Assembly: GCF_902459535.1 (NCBI RefSeq)
Contig: NZ_LR699554.1
Coordinates: forward strand, 3,441,045 to 3,505,044
DNA from: Paraburkholderia dioscoreae
Lineage (GTDB): Bacteria > Pseudomonadota > Gammaproteobacteria > Burkholderiales > Burkholderiaceae
Direction of reading: 5' to 3'
Length of the DNA: 64,000 nucleotides
The notes beneath the pieces are model-generated. The model did no database searches. It was not told the origin of the DNA and was given only the letters and a program-made list of their open reading frames with translations. This document shows positions 43,134 through 52,638 of this stretch, one piece after another; position 1 is the stretch's first letter; each line of letters begins with the position of its first letter. Both the position numbers and the translations under genes were made by a program.

Positions 43134-44078
43134 ATGCGAGTCATCCTTGCTCAACCCCGCGGCTTTTGTGCGGGTGTTGTTCGTGCAATCGAGATTGTCG
43201 ATCGCGCGTTACAACAACACGGCGCACCCGTGTACGTACGCCACGAGATTGTTCACAATCGTCACGTAGTCGACAATCTGCGCCAGAAAGGCGCGCGCTT
43301 CGTCGAGGAACTCGACGAAGTGCCGCAAGGCGCCGTGGCGATTTTCAGCGCTCACGGTGTCGCTCAAACTGTCGAGCGTGACGCCGAAGCGCGCGGTCTC
43401 GACGTGCTTGACGCGACCTGCCCGCTGGTCACCAAAGTGCATGTGCAGGGTCGCCAATATGTCGGCGCCGGCCGCACGCTGATTTTGATCGGCCACGCCG
43501 GGCATCCGGAAGTGGAAGGCACGGTCGGCCAGATTCCGGGCAAAGTGCTGCTGGTGCAGAGCGAGGCCGAGGTCGAAAACCTCGACCTGCCGCTCGACAC
43601 GCCGCTCGCTTATGTCACGCAGACCACGCTGTCGGTGGACGACACGCGTGGCATTATCGACGCCCTGCTGAGCCGTTTCACCGACATCGTCGGCCCGGAT
43701 ACGCGCGACATCTGCTATGCCACGCAAAACCGCCAGGCGGCGGTACGCGAGTTGAGCAAACAGGTGGACGTGCTGCTGGTGGTGGGCGCAACCAATAGTT
43801 CGAACTCGAACCGGCTGCGCGAGATCGGCAGCGAAAGCGGCGTGGCGAGTTACCTCGTCGCCGACGGTTCGGAGGTGAAGCCGGAATGGTTTGCGAACGT
43901 GCAGACCGTCGGCATCACGGCCGGTGCTTCGGCGCCGGAAGAGATGGTGAAGAACGTAATCGATGCGCTGAGCGCATTGGGGCCTGTCGATGTCACGACG
44001 ATGGCGGGCCGTGAAGAGAAAGTCGAATTCAAGTTGCCATCGAAGCTGATGCAACCACTCGCCGCACGCGAAGTTTAA
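43134..44078 (+). CDS. ispH: 4-hydroxy-3-methylbut-2-enyl diphosphate reductase IspH
   Basis: A 314-residue [4Fe-4S] enzyme of the MEP pathway. The three cluster ligands are Cys12 (PRGFCAGVVRAI), Cys96 (DATCPLV) and Cys193 (DICYATQNRQ). FSAHGV and HAGHPEVEGT contribute the active-site histidines. It makes IPP and DMAPP. Its stop codon overlaps the ribosome site of hpnH, tying precursor supply to hopanoid side-chain synthesis. Confidence 0.95.
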   Translation: MRVILAQPRGFCAGVVRAIEIVDRALQQHGAPVYVRHEIVHNRHVVDNLRQKGARFVEELDEVPQGAVAIFSAHGVAQTVERDAEARGLDVLDATCPLVTKVHVQGRQYVGAGRTLILIGHAGHPEVEGTVGQIPGKVLLVQSEAEVENLDLPLDTPLAYVTQTTLSVDDTRGIIDALLSRFTDIVGPDTRDICYATQNRQAAVRELSKQVDVLLVVGATNSSNSNRLREIGSESGVASYLVADGSEVKPEWFANVQTVGITAGASAPEEMVKNVIDALSALGPVDVTTMAGREEKVEFKLPSKLMQPLAAREV

Positions 44079-44088
44079 GGAGGACGTT

Positions 44089-45243
44089 TTGTCTATTCCG
44101 CTGCTACAGAAAGTCCGGGTCGGCGCATACATCATGCGTCAACATCTCTCCGGCAATAAACGCTACCCGCTCGCCCTGATGCTGGAGCCGCTGTTCCGCT
44201 GCAATCTCGCCTGCAATGGCTGCGGCAAGATCGACTATCCGGATCCCATCCTGAATCAGCGTCTGTCGCTGGAAGAATGCCTCGGCGCCGTCGACGAATG
44301 CGGCGCGCCGGTGGTCTCGATCGCAGGCGGCGAACCGCTTCTGCACAAGGAAATGCCGCAGATCGTGAAGGGCATCATCGCGCGCAAGAAGTTTGTGTAC
44401 CTGTGCACGAACGCGCTGCTGATGGAAAAGAAGATGGACGACTACGAGCCGAATCCGTACTTCGTGTGGTCGGTTCACCTCGACGGCGATCAGCAGGCGC
44501 ACGATCATTCGGTGTCGCAGGAAGGCGTGTACGACAAGGCTGTCGCCGCCATCAAGGAAGCGAAGCGCCGCGGTTTCCGCGTGAACATCAACTGCACGTT
44601 GTTCAACGACGCCGTGCCGGAACGCGTCGCCGCGTTCTTCGACACGCTGGGCCCGATGGGCGTGGACGGCATCACCGTTTCGCCGGGTTATGCGTATGAG
44701 CGCGCGCCGGATCAGCAGCACTTCCTGAACCGCGACAAAACCAAGCAACTGTTCCGCGAGATTTTCAAGCGCGGCAACAATGGCAAGAACTGGTCGTTCA
44801 GCCAGTCGGGCATGTTCCTCGACTTCCTGGCCGGCAATCAGACGTACGAGTGCACGCCGTGGGGCAACCCGGCACGTACCGTGTTCGGCTGGCAAAAGCC
44901 GTGTTATCTGGTCGGCGAAGGTTACGTGAAGACCTTCAAGGAACTGATGGAAACCACGCAGTGGGAAAAATACGGCACGGGTAACTACGAGAAGTGTGCC
45001 GACTGCATGGTTCACTGCGGTTTCGAAGCGACCGCCGTGATGGACACGGTAGCGCATCCGCTGAAGGCGTTGAAGGTCAGCCTGCGCGGACCGAAAACGT
45101 CGGGCGCTTTCACCAAAGATATTCCTCTGGATAAGCAACGCCCGGCCGAATATGTCTTCTCCCGCCACGTCGAGATCAAGCTGGAAGAGATCAAGGTTTC
45201 CGGCAAGGGCAAGAAAGTGCAGACGGCTACAGCAGCCCACTAA
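44089..45243 (+). CDS. hpnH: adenosyl-hopene transferase HpnH (radical SAM)
   Basis: A 384-residue radical SAM enzyme. The CxxxCxxC cluster motif is Cys38-Cys42-Cys45 in FRCNLACNGCGK, and SIAGGEPLLHKEM binds SAM. A SPASM-like C-terminal region has Cys pairs (KCADCMVHCGF). HpnH joins adenosine to diploptene, the first step to extended hopanoids. The start is TTG at 44089 with AGGAGG five bases before it, overlapping the ispH stop. A strong terminator follows. Confidence 0.95.
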   Translation: MSIPLLQKVRVGAYIMRQHLSGNKRYPLALMLEPLFRCNLACNGCGKIDYPDPILNQRLSLEECLGAVDECGAPVVSIAGGEPLLHKEMPQIVKGIIARKKFVYLCTNALLMEKKMDDYEPNPYFVWSVHLDGDQQAHDHSVSQEGVYDKAVAAIKEAKRRGFRVNINCTLFNDAVPERVAAFFDTLGPMGVDGITVSPGYAYERAPDQQHFLNRDKTKQLFREIFKRGNNGKNWSFSQSGMFLDFLAGNQTYECTPWGNPARTVFGWQKPCYLVGEGYVKTFKELMETTQWEKYGTGNYEKCADCMVHCGFEATAVMDTVAHPLKALKVSLRGPKTSGAFTKDIPLDKQRPAEYVFSRHVEIKLEEIKVSGKGKKVQTATAAH

Positions 45244-45285
45244 GCGGTCGTTGGCGGTGCTGTCGCGCCGCCGGTGATCGCGAAG

Positions 45286-45325
45286 AAAAAAAGCGCGGTG
45301 GCCATCAAACCACCGCGCTTTTTTT
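45286..45325. terminator. bidirectional Rho-independent terminator
   Basis: GCGCGGTGG (45293-45301) pairs with CCACCGCGC (45310-45318), flanked by an A run (45286-45292) and T run (45319-45325). It can end both hpnH and the convergent hpnM. Confidence 0.95.
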
Positions 45326-45355
45326 ACGCCTCATGCCTCACGAGGCATTTGACCG

Positions 45356-45961
45356 TTACCCCGCGCTGCGCGCATTGTGAGCGGTCAAGAACTTGATCAG
45401 CCCGTCAATGCCGCCTTTGGCGATCTGGTCGGCGAACTGCGTCTGGTACACCTGGATCAACCAGGCGCCCATCATGTTGATGTCGTAGACCTTCCAGCCA
45501 GCGCCGTCTTTGGTCATGCGATAGTCGATCGCGTCGTCGCCGCCATTGCTGAGCACGTGCGACTGCACGACGACGTCTTTGGCACCGGCCGGCACGTTGG
45601 CCGGCAAGAACTTGAACTTGACGTCCTGGTCACGCAGTTGGGATAGCGAAGCAGCATAAGTGCGGGTGAGCAGCAGCGTAAACTGCTCGTACAGTTGCTT
45701 TTGCTGTTCGGGCGTCGCGGTGGTCCACGCCTTGCCGACCGCGATCCGCGTGGTGCGCTGAAAGTCGGTGGCCGGCAGGAAGCGCGACTGGACGAGCTGG
45801 GTGATCTTCGCCATGTCGCCGCCGCGCGCCTGCGGGTCAGCCTTCATCGCGGCCACCGTGCCCTCGACAGCACTTTTTACCACCGCGTCGGGCGCGCTTT
45901 GCGCGTAAGCCGCAGTGGATACGACGGCCGCAGCCAGAAAAGCAGACAGATAACGTTTCAT
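45356..45961 (-). CDS. hpnM: hopanoid-associated MlaC/Ttg2-like periplasmic protein HpnM
   Basis: A 201-residue protein with a signal peptide (MKRYLSAFLAAAVVSTAAYA, cleaved before QSAPD). It has the MlaC/toluene-tolerance fold features DFQRTTRIAVGKAWTTATPEQQKQLYEQFTLLLTRTYAASL and VYDINMMGAWLIQVYQTQF. MlaC relatives ferry lipids across the periplasm; in hopanoid clusters HpnM is thought to handle hopanoids. The ATG at 45961 fits the signal peptide; the upstream extension to 46186 is unsupported. Confidence 0.9.
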   Translation of the reverse strand: MKRYLSAFLAAAVVSTAAYAQSAPDAVVKSAVEGTVAAMKADPQARGGDMAKITQLVQSRFLPATDFQRTTRIAVGKAWTTATPEQQKQLYEQFTLLLTRTYAASLSQLRDQDVKFKFLPANVPAGAKDVVVQSHVLSNGGDDAIDYRMTKDGAGWKVYDINMMGAWLIQVYQTQFADQIAKGGIDGLIKFLTAHNARSAG

Positions 45962-46173
45962 ACGCTCGACAGAACCTGAAAGAAGAAAGCGCCGCCGGGC
46001 TCGCAAGCTCGCGGCGAAAGCAGGATAGACCAGTATACCGACATTGCGTTCCCGCCCCAAAGCACCCTTCCGGGAGCCGCACTTGCTAGCGAACCAGAGC
46101 CTAATCGCTCCGGCTCTGTATACTTGTGCACTTTCGTCAAAAACAACACCGTGATAAGACCACCTTCGCCTAC

Positions 46174-48789
46174 ATGCTGAAGTCATCTATTGTCCGTCTC
46201 GTCGCGTATTCAGTGCGTCATCCACTGCGGATCGTCGCCGTGTCGTTCGTGCTCGCCGTTCTGAGCGGCTTCTACGTTGCCCATAACTTCAAGATCAACA
46301 CGGACATCAGCCGTCTCATCGAGACCGACAAGCAATGGACGGCTCTGGACAACGCCATAGACCAGGCGTTCCCCGATCGCGGCGATACCGTGCTGGTGGT
46401 CGTCGAAGCACGCGCGCCGGAATTCGCCGATGCCGCTGCCCAGGCGCTGACTGCCGCGCTCAAAGCCGATCCCAAGGAATTCGTGGCGGTTTCGCAGCCG
46501 GCCGGCGGCCCGTTCTTCGAACACAACGGCCTGCTGTTTCCGTCGACCGACGAGGTGATGTCGACCACCTCGCAACTCGTCCAGTCGCGCCCGCTCGTCA
46601 ATGCCCTCGCGCACGATCCGAGCCTGACCGGCCTCGCCGGCACGCTCACCACGAGCCTGTTGCTGCCGCTGCAGATCGGTCAGGTGAAGCTCGGCGACAT
46701 GAGCCATCTGCTGTCGCAAAGCGCGACCACCCTCGACAGGGTGCTGGCTGGCCAACCGGCGGCGTTCTCGTGGCGTGCGCTGGTCGACAAGAGCGCGGCC
46801 ACGGAGCCGGCGCGCGCCTTCGTCGTCGTGCAACCGGTCGTGAACTACGACGCGCTGGAGCCGGGCGCCACGGCGTCGAAGTCGATCCGCAACACGGCCG
46901 CCGCGCTGCACCTCGACTCGCGCTATGGCGCCACGATCCGTCTGACCGGCGAACAACCGCTCGCTGACGAAGAATTCGCGTCAGTCAAGGACGGCGCGGT
47001 GCTCAACGGCATCGGCACCTTTATCGTCGTGCTGATCATTTTGTGGCTGGCATTGCGCTCGGGCCGCATGATCGCGGCCGTGTTCATCACGCTGTTCGTG
47101 GGGCTCGCCATCACCGCGGCGCTCGGGCTGCTGATGGTGGGCGCGCTCAACATGATTTCGGTCGCCTTCATGGTGCTGTTCGTAGGGCTCGGGGTCGATT
47201 TCGGCGTGCAGTTCGGCGTCAAGTATCGTGAGGAGCGCAATCGCGACGACCGTCTGTCCGCCGCCCTCATGCATACGTCGCACAGCATCGGCGTGCCGCT
47301 CACGCTCGCCGCGGTCGCCGTCGCGCTGAGCTTCTTCTCGTTCCTGCCGACGGCTTACCGCGGCGTGTCCGAACTGGGCGAAATCGCGGGCGTCGGCATG
47401 TTCGTGGCGTACTTCACCAACATGACGCTGCTGCCGGCCCTGCTGAAGATCTTCAATCCGCCGGGCGAAGCCGGTTCGCCTGGCTTCAAGCAACTCGCGC
47501 CCGTCGACGATTTTCTCGATCATCATCGCAAGCCGGTGCTGATCGGCACGCTGATCGTCGTGATCGGCGCCACGCCGTTGCTCACGCATTTGCGCTTCGA
47601 CTTCAACCCGCTTCATCTGAAGGATCCGCACACGGAGTCGATGGCCACGCTGTTGTCGCTGAAGGACTCGCCGGAAGCCGCGGTCAACAACGTGCATGTG
47701 CTGGCGCCGTCGCTCGCCGAGGCCGACCGCATGGCCGCGCGCCTGCGCACGTTGCCGGAAGTGGGACGCGTCAACACGCTCGACACCTTCGTTCCCACCG
47801 ACCAGCAGCAAAAGCTGATGCTGATCGCGAGCGCCGCGCAGCAACTGTTGCCCGCGCTGCAGCAACAGCCCGCGCAACAGGCCACGGACGCGGTGCGTGT
47901 CGCCGCGCTCAGGCGCACGTCGAACCAGCTTTCGCTCGCCGCCGACGATCACCCAGGCCCTGGCGCCGCCGAAGCCAAGCATCTATCGGCCACACTAGAG
48001 AAGTTAGCCGCCGCCAACGCCGCCACGCGCGACCGCGCAGAAACCGCGATGTCCGAGACGTTGCGCATCGCGCTGGGTCAGCTGGCCAACCTGCTTCAGC
48101 CGACTGAAATCACCCGTGACAATCTGCCCAAGGAAATCTCGTCAGGCTGGGTATCGAAGGACGGCCGCGCCCTCGTCGACATCTCGCCGAAGGTGAAACC
48201 CGGCACCGATCCGAACGACGACGCCATGCTCGCCCGCTTCGCCCACGCGGTGAAAAAGGCGGAGCCAGGCGCGATCGGCGGCCCGATTTCGATCCTGCAT
48301 TCGGCCGACACCATCATCAAGGCGTTCCTGCAGGCCGCCGCCTACGCGCTCATCTCGATTGCGATCCTGCTGTGGATCGCGCTGCGCCGTGTCAGCGACA
48401 TGTTGCGCACGCTGGTTCCGTTGCTGGTCTCGGCGCTCGTGACGCTCGAACTGTGCGTGGTTTTCGGCATGCCCCTGAACTTTGCGAATATCATCGCGCT
48501 GCCGCTGATGCTCGGCGTCGGCGTAGCTTTCAAGATCTACTTCGTGATGGCGTGGCGCAACGGTCAGACCGGCCTCCTGCAGTCGAGCCTGACGCACGCT
48601 GTGCTGTTCAGCGCGGCGACCACGGCAACGGCGTTCGGCAGCCTATGGCTGTCGCACCATCCGGGGACGTCAAGTATGGGGCGTCTGCTGGCGCTCTCGT
48701 TGTTGTGCACGCTGATCGGCGCCGTGGTATTTCAACCCGTGCTGATGGGCAAGCCGCGCGCACGTCGCGCGAAGCAAAAAGGAATATAA
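46174..48789 (+). CDS. hpnN: hopanoid transporter HpnN (RND superfamily)
   Basis: An 871-residue RND-type protein of the MmpL-like HpnN family with about twelve membrane segments in two halves (one near residues 20-38, five near 270-420; one near 455, five near 715-860). Two large periplasmic loops lie between them. FMVLFVGLGVDFGVQFGVKYREE and the second-half equivalent are family signatures. In Rhodopseudomonas HpnN moves hopanoids to the outer membrane. The MlaA-like gene follows by two bases. Confidence 0.92.
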   Translation: MLKSSIVRLVAYSVRHPLRIVAVSFVLAVLSGFYVAHNFKINTDISRLIETDKQWTALDNAIDQAFPDRGDTVLVVVEARAPEFADAAAQALTAALKADPKEFVAVSQPAGGPFFEHNGLLFPSTDEVMSTTSQLVQSRPLVNALAHDPSLTGLAGTLTTSLLLPLQIGQVKLGDMSHLLSQSATTLDRVLAGQPAAFSWRALVDKSAATEPARAFVVVQPVVNYDALEPGATASKSIRNTAAALHLDSRYGATIRLTGEQPLADEEFASVKDGAVLNGIGTFIVVLIILWLALRSGRMIAAVFITLFVGLAITAALGLLMVGALNMISVAFMVLFVGLGVDFGVQFGVKYREERNRDDRLSAALMHTSHSIGVPLTLAAVAVALSFFSFLPTAYRGVSELGEIAGVGMFVAYFTNMTLLPALLKIFNPPGEAGSPGFKQLAPVDDFLDHHRKPVLIGTLIVVIGATPLLTHLRFDFNPLHLKDPHTESMATLLSLKDSPEAAVNNVHVLAPSLAEADRMAARLRTLPEVGRVNTLDTFVPTDQQQKLMLIASAAQQLLPALQQQPAQQATDAVRVAALRRTSNQLSLAADDHPGPGAAEAKHLSATLEKLAAANAATRDRAETAMSETLRIALGQLANLLQPTEITRDNLPKEISSGWVSKDGRALVDISPKVKPGTDPNDDAMLARFAHAVKKAEPGAIGGPISILHSADTIIKAFLQAAAYALISIAILLWIALRRVSDMLRTLVPLLVSALVTLELCVVFGMPLNFANIIALPLMLGVGVAFKIYFVMAWRNGQTGLLQSSLTHAVLFSAATTATAFGSLWLSHHPGTSSMGRLLALSLLCTLIGAVVFQPVLMGKPRARRAKQKGI

Positions 48790-48791
48790 GC

Positions 48792-49808
48792 ATGAAGCTG
48801 CGTAACACCGCGCTGGCAATCGTCGCCACCGGTTTGATTTCTGGCTGTGCCACCGGCCCCGACCGCAAACCGGGCGACCCGTTCGAACCGGTGAACCGGG
48901 CGGTGTTCAGTTTTAACGATGGGTTGGACCGCTATATCGCCGTTCCGGCAGCGAAGGGTTATCAGAAGGTCACGCCGCAGCCGTTGCGCACGGCGGTGAG
49001 TAACTTCTTTTCGAATCTGGGCGATCTGACGAACGCGGCGAACGCGCTGTTGCAGTTGAAGATTACCGACGCAACCGAGGACATCGTCCGTTTCGCGTTC
49101 AACTCGACCTTCGGTCTGGGCGGCCTGCTCGATTGGGCAACGCCCGCCGGGCTGCCCAAGCACCATCAGGATTTCGGCCTGACGCTGGGTCACTGGGGCA
49201 TTCCGTCGGGCCCGTATCTGGTCCTGCCGCTGTTCGGCCCGAGCACCGTGCGTGACAGCATGGGCCTTATCGTCGACGTGAAGTTCAACCCGCTGAACTA
49301 CATGGAGCCGGCGGTACGCAATCCGCTGTACGTGCTGCAGTTCGTCAGCGTGCGTTCCGACCTGCTGGGCGCGTCGGACCTGCTGCAACAGGCCGCGCTG
49401 GACAAGTACTCGTTCGTGCGCGACGCCTATACGCAGCAACGCCAGGCGCGTTTGCGCGGCACGGGCGACACCGCGGCGCCGCTGCCGAACTACGACGATC
49501 AGGGCGATTCCGGCGCTTCGTCGGTGCCTGCCGCAGGCGCACCGGCGGCAGGCGCTCTGCCGAATTACGCCGATCCGGGCGACGCCGCGGAGGCGCCGAA
49601 CGCGGCCTCCGGCGCTGCCACGGGTGCCCCGGCTGGCGTGCCCAACTACACCGATCCGGGTGATACGCCGGCGAGCGGCGCAGCAGGCTCGACGTCGGTT
49701 GCGCCGGCTGCAGCGCCGAACGGTGCTTCAGACACGCCCGCGCCAACGCTGCCCGCAGCGCCGCCGGCCGACAACACACAGCCGGCTTCGGCACCGGTAA
49801 CGCAGTAA
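48792..49808 (+). CDS. MlaA/VacJ-like outer-membrane lipoprotein with repeat tail
   Basis: A 338-residue lipoprotein. The signal peptide ends in the lipobox LISGC (Cys20). The MlaA domain contains DPFEPVNRAVFSFNDGLDRYIA and GLPKHHQDFGLTLGHWGIPSGPYLVLPLFGPSTVRD. The last ~110 residues are Pro/Ala-rich and disordered, with three copies of PNYxDxGD. MlaA removes lipids from the outer leaflet with MlaC and a porin; coupling to hpnN suggests the same for hopanoids. Confidence 0.92.
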   Translation: MKLRNTALAIVATGLISGCATGPDRKPGDPFEPVNRAVFSFNDGLDRYIAVPAAKGYQKVTPQPLRTAVSNFFSNLGDLTNAANALLQLKITDATEDIVRFAFNSTFGLGGLLDWATPAGLPKHHQDFGLTLGHWGIPSGPYLVLPLFGPSTVRDSMGLIVDVKFNPLNYMEPAVRNPLYVLQFVSVRSDLLGASDLLQQAALDKYSFVRDAYTQQRQARLRGTGDTAAPLPNYDDQGDSGASSVPAAGAPAAGALPNYADPGDAAEAPNAASGAATGAPAGVPNYTDPGDTPASGAAGSTSVAPAAAPNGASDTPAPTLPAAPPADNTQPASAPVTQ

Positions 49809-49878
49809 GGGTTGGGATTTCAGAGAGGTGCCGCGCATTGGATTGACACTTGCGCGGCACTGGATATACAGGACGTTT

Positions 49879-50610
49879 TCAGGCGCTCGCCATCTGCAAG
49901 GCCCCGGCTTCGCCTAGCGCGCGCCGCGCCTCGACTAGCGAGATGCGGGCCGCGCGGGCGTCGACGGCAACCTGGATCAGGGCGGCGAGTTGCGACGGCT
50001 GGCGCAGCAGCTCACGTAAAATCGGTGCAAGCGCGGTCGTGCCGTCGTCGCGCAGGCCGGCAGTCGCCGCGGACGGCAGCGTACGCCACGCCGGATCGAC
50101 GATCGCGCGGCAGACGGCGAACGGCACGCCAAGCGCGGCAGCCTTCGCGCCGGCAATATGCGACTCCATGTCCACCGCCAGAGCGCCGTTCGAGCGATGC
50201 AGCACGTCCTTGTCGCCCGCGCTCACCAACGGCGCGGTGACAGCCGCCATGAGCCCGCGCCGCACACGCCCGGAGAGCGGCCCGGCTGCCAGCACGGCCG
50301 CAAGCCTGTCCGCCCATCGCCGATCGGTCGGCAAGCGCCCAAACGGCCCCTCGACGGCGTCCGCGACGATCACCGAGCCCGGCTGCAAATCCGGCGCCAA
50401 ACCGCCCGCCGTGCCGAAACTCATGATGCCCGAGCAGCCACGCGCGACCGCTGCGCTCAATGCCTGCTCCAGCAGATCGGCGCGCGCCGCGTAGACGACC
50501 TCGACGCCTTCGCCGCGAGCGATTCGCGCTTCGAACGCCATGCCCGTCACCACGATGACCGGCAAGGCACTACGGCCGCCATCCGTTGAAGGAGTGCTCG
50601 GAAGAGGCAT
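49879..50610 (-). CDS. hpnG: hopanoid nucleoside phosphorylase HpnG
   Basis: A 243-residue phosphorylase-family protein. VVTGMAFEARIA, IMSFGTAGGLAPDLQPGSVIVAD and ALAVDMESHIAGAKAAALGVPF are the PNP/UDP signatures. HpnG removes adenine from adenosylhopane to give ribosylhopane. It starts three bases after shc ends, as last gene of the hpnD-hpnE-shc-hpnG unit. Confidence 0.9.
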   Translation of the reverse strand: MPLPSTPSTDGGRSALPVIVVTGMAFEARIARGEGVEVVYAARADLLEQALSAAVARGCSGIMSFGTAGGLAPDLQPGSVIVADAVEGPFGRLPTDRRWADRLAAVLAAGPLSGRVRRGLMAAVTAPLVSAGDKDVLHRSNGALAVDMESHIAGAKAAALGVPFAVCRAIVDPAWRTLPSAATAGLRDDGTTALAPILRELLRQPSQLAALIQVAVDARAARISLVEARRALGEAGALQMASA

Positions 50611-50613
50611 CCG

Positions 50614-52638
50614 TTACATCCCGACCGCGACGCGCGTCAGACCATTACGCTTCAGATGGCGGAAGCGCGCCAGTGCCCACAACGGGAAGAACTTGCGATA
50701 GCCGTGGTAGCGCAGATAGAACACGCGCGGGAAGCCGGTCGCCGTGAAGCGCGTTTCGTCCCACAGGCCATGCTCGCGCTGTTCCCGCTGCAAGTACGCG
50801 ACACCGCGCGCCACCGCTTCATGATTGACTTCGCCCGCCGCCATCAGGCCCATCAGCGCCCACGCGGTTTGCGAAGCCGTGCTCGGCGCGCGTTCGTAGC
50901 CCTGGTAGTCGAGCTTGTAGCTCTCGCCGCCCTCGCCCCACCCGCCGTCTTCGTTCTGGATCGACAGAAGCCACTGCGCGGCGCGCTTCATGCGCGGGTC
51001 GTCGTGCGGCATGCCGGCTGCGTTCAGCGAACACAGCGCGGTCCACGTACCGTAGATGTAGTTCAGACCCCAGCGGCCATACCAGCTGCCGTCCGATTCC
51101 TGTTCCTTCAGCATGTACGCGAACGCGCGTTGGGCCGGCTCGCTACCCTGCGGCAGTTCGCCAAGTTGGGCGAGCATCGACAGACAGCGGCCGGAGACGT
51201 CCGCGGTCGGCGGATCGAGCAAGGCGCCGTGGTCGGAGAACGGAATGTTGTTCAGGTAGTACTGTGTGTTTTCCGGCTCGAACGCACCCCAGCCGCCGTC
51301 GCTGCTCTGCATGCCGACCACCCATTCGCGCGCCCGCGCTATGGCTTCGCGATCGACCTCGGAATGCGTGAGCGCCGCCGAGCGATGCATGGCCATGACG
51401 ACCACCGCCGTGTCGTCGACGTCCGGGTAGTAGTCGTTGTTGTACTGGAATGCCCAACCGCCCGGCCGCACATTCGGACGGCGCGAAATCCAGTCGCCGC
51501 GCACGTCGAGAATCTGCAGGGGACGCAGCCACGCGAGCCCGCGTTCGGCTGCCTGCTCGGCATGCGCCTCGCCGGTTTCGAGCAGCGCGTGCGCGACGAG
51601 CGAGGTGTCCCAGACCGGCGACAGACACGGCTGGCAATATGCTTCGTCATCCTTGATAACGAGCAGCTTTTCGACAGACTGGCGAGCTATCGCGCGATTC
51701 GGGTGATCGGCCGGATAGCCGAGCACGTCGTACATCATCACCGAGTTCGCCATAGCCGGGAAAATCGCGCCGAGCCCGTCTTCGCCGTTCAGCCGTTCAT
51801 CGACGAAGGCCACCGCCGCGCGCACCGCGCGCTCGCGCGTGGCTTTCGGGAACAGACCGTCCACCGCGCGCAGCAGCATGTCCACGCCACTGAAAAACCG
51901 GAACCACCCAGCATGCTGATGCGGCGCCCGATCGCGCGGGCCGGTGTTGACCGGCGCACCGCGGAACAGCTCGTCGATCCGCACGCGGCGCGGATTGCGC
52001 GCCAGCGGCCGCTTCGCATTGAGCACGAGCAGCGGCACGATCACGGTACGCGCCCAGTACGACACCTTCGAGAGATGGAACGGAAACCACATGGGCAACA
52101 ACATGATCTCGACGGGCATCATGGGCACCGCGCGCCATGACACCACGCCGAACAGCGCGAGCAGAATCCGCGTGAAGACGTTCACGGCTTCGGCGCCGCC
52201 GTTGGCGAGGATCGCCTCGCGCGCACGGACCATGTGCTCGGCATCCGCCGGGTCGCCGATCATCTTCAGCGCGAAGTACGCCTTGACGCTGGCGCTGACG
52301 TCGAGCGCACCATCGGTAAAGAGGGGCCAGCCGCCGTCGGGCAACTGGATGCGGCGCAGATAGCGCGCGATCTTCTGCTCCAGCTCCACGTTCGGCGTTT
52401 CGCCGAGATAGTGGACCAGCAGCACGTATTCGGCGGGAATCGTCGCATCGGCTTCGAGTTCGTAGACCCAGTGACCGTCCGGCTTTTGCGCGGCGAGGAT
52501 CGCATCGGTGGCGCGCGTGATGGCGGCGTCGAGCAATGCTGCGGGAGCTTCGCTCGCAGCGGCCGGCGCGGGCGGCACCGCGCCCGCGACTTCGGGCAAA
52601 ACGGCGTCCAGCGGCTGGGTTTGGGATAAATCGTTCAT
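50614..52638 (-). CDS. shc: squalene-hopene cyclase Shc (HpnF)
   Basis: A 674-residue class II terpenoid cyclase. The protonating acid motif is DVDDTA (about residue 405) in YYPDVDDTAVVVMAM, and several QW motifs are visible (DGHWVYE, DGGWPLF, DGGWGAFEPENTQ, DGSWYGRWGLNYIYG, DGGWGEG). It cyclises squalene to hopene at the membrane surface. Its ATG overlaps the hpnE stop by four bases. Confidence 0.95.
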   Translation of the reverse strand: MNDLSQTQPLDAVLPEVAGAVPPAPAAASEAPAALLDAAITRATDAILAAQKPDGHWVYELEADATIPAEYVLLVHYLGETPNVELEQKIARYLRRIQLPDGGWPLFTDGALDVSASVKAYFALKMIGDPADAEHMVRAREAILANGGAEAVNVFTRILLALFGVVSWRAVPMMPVEIMLLPMWFPFHLSKVSYWARTVIVPLLVLNAKRPLARNPRRVRIDELFRGAPVNTGPRDRAPHQHAGWFRFFSGVDMLLRAVDGLFPKATRERAVRAAVAFVDERLNGEDGLGAIFPAMANSVMMYDVLGYPADHPNRAIARQSVEKLLVIKDDEAYCQPCLSPVWDTSLVAHALLETGEAHAEQAAERGLAWLRPLQILDVRGDWISRRPNVRPGGWAFQYNNDYYPDVDDTAVVVMAMHRSAALTHSEVDREAIARAREWVVGMQSSDGGWGAFEPENTQYYLNNIPFSDHGALLDPPTADVSGRCLSMLAQLGELPQGSEPAQRAFAYMLKEQESDGSWYGRWGLNYIYGTWTALCSLNAAGMPHDDPRMKRAAQWLLSIQNEDGGWGEGGESYKLDYQGYERAPSTASQTAWALMGLMAAGEVNHEAVARGVAYLQREQREHGLWDETRFTATGFPRVFYLRYHGYRKFFPLWALARFRHLKRNGLTRVAVGM

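Noticed and set aside
46981..47982. 333-codon open frame on the minus strand inside hpnN
   Set aside because: Arg/His/Gln-rich antisense translation with no motifs; hpnN has clear RND features throughout.
50656..52140. 494-codon open frame on the plus strand
   Set aside because: Antisense shadow of squalene-hopene cyclase produced by GC-rich third positions.
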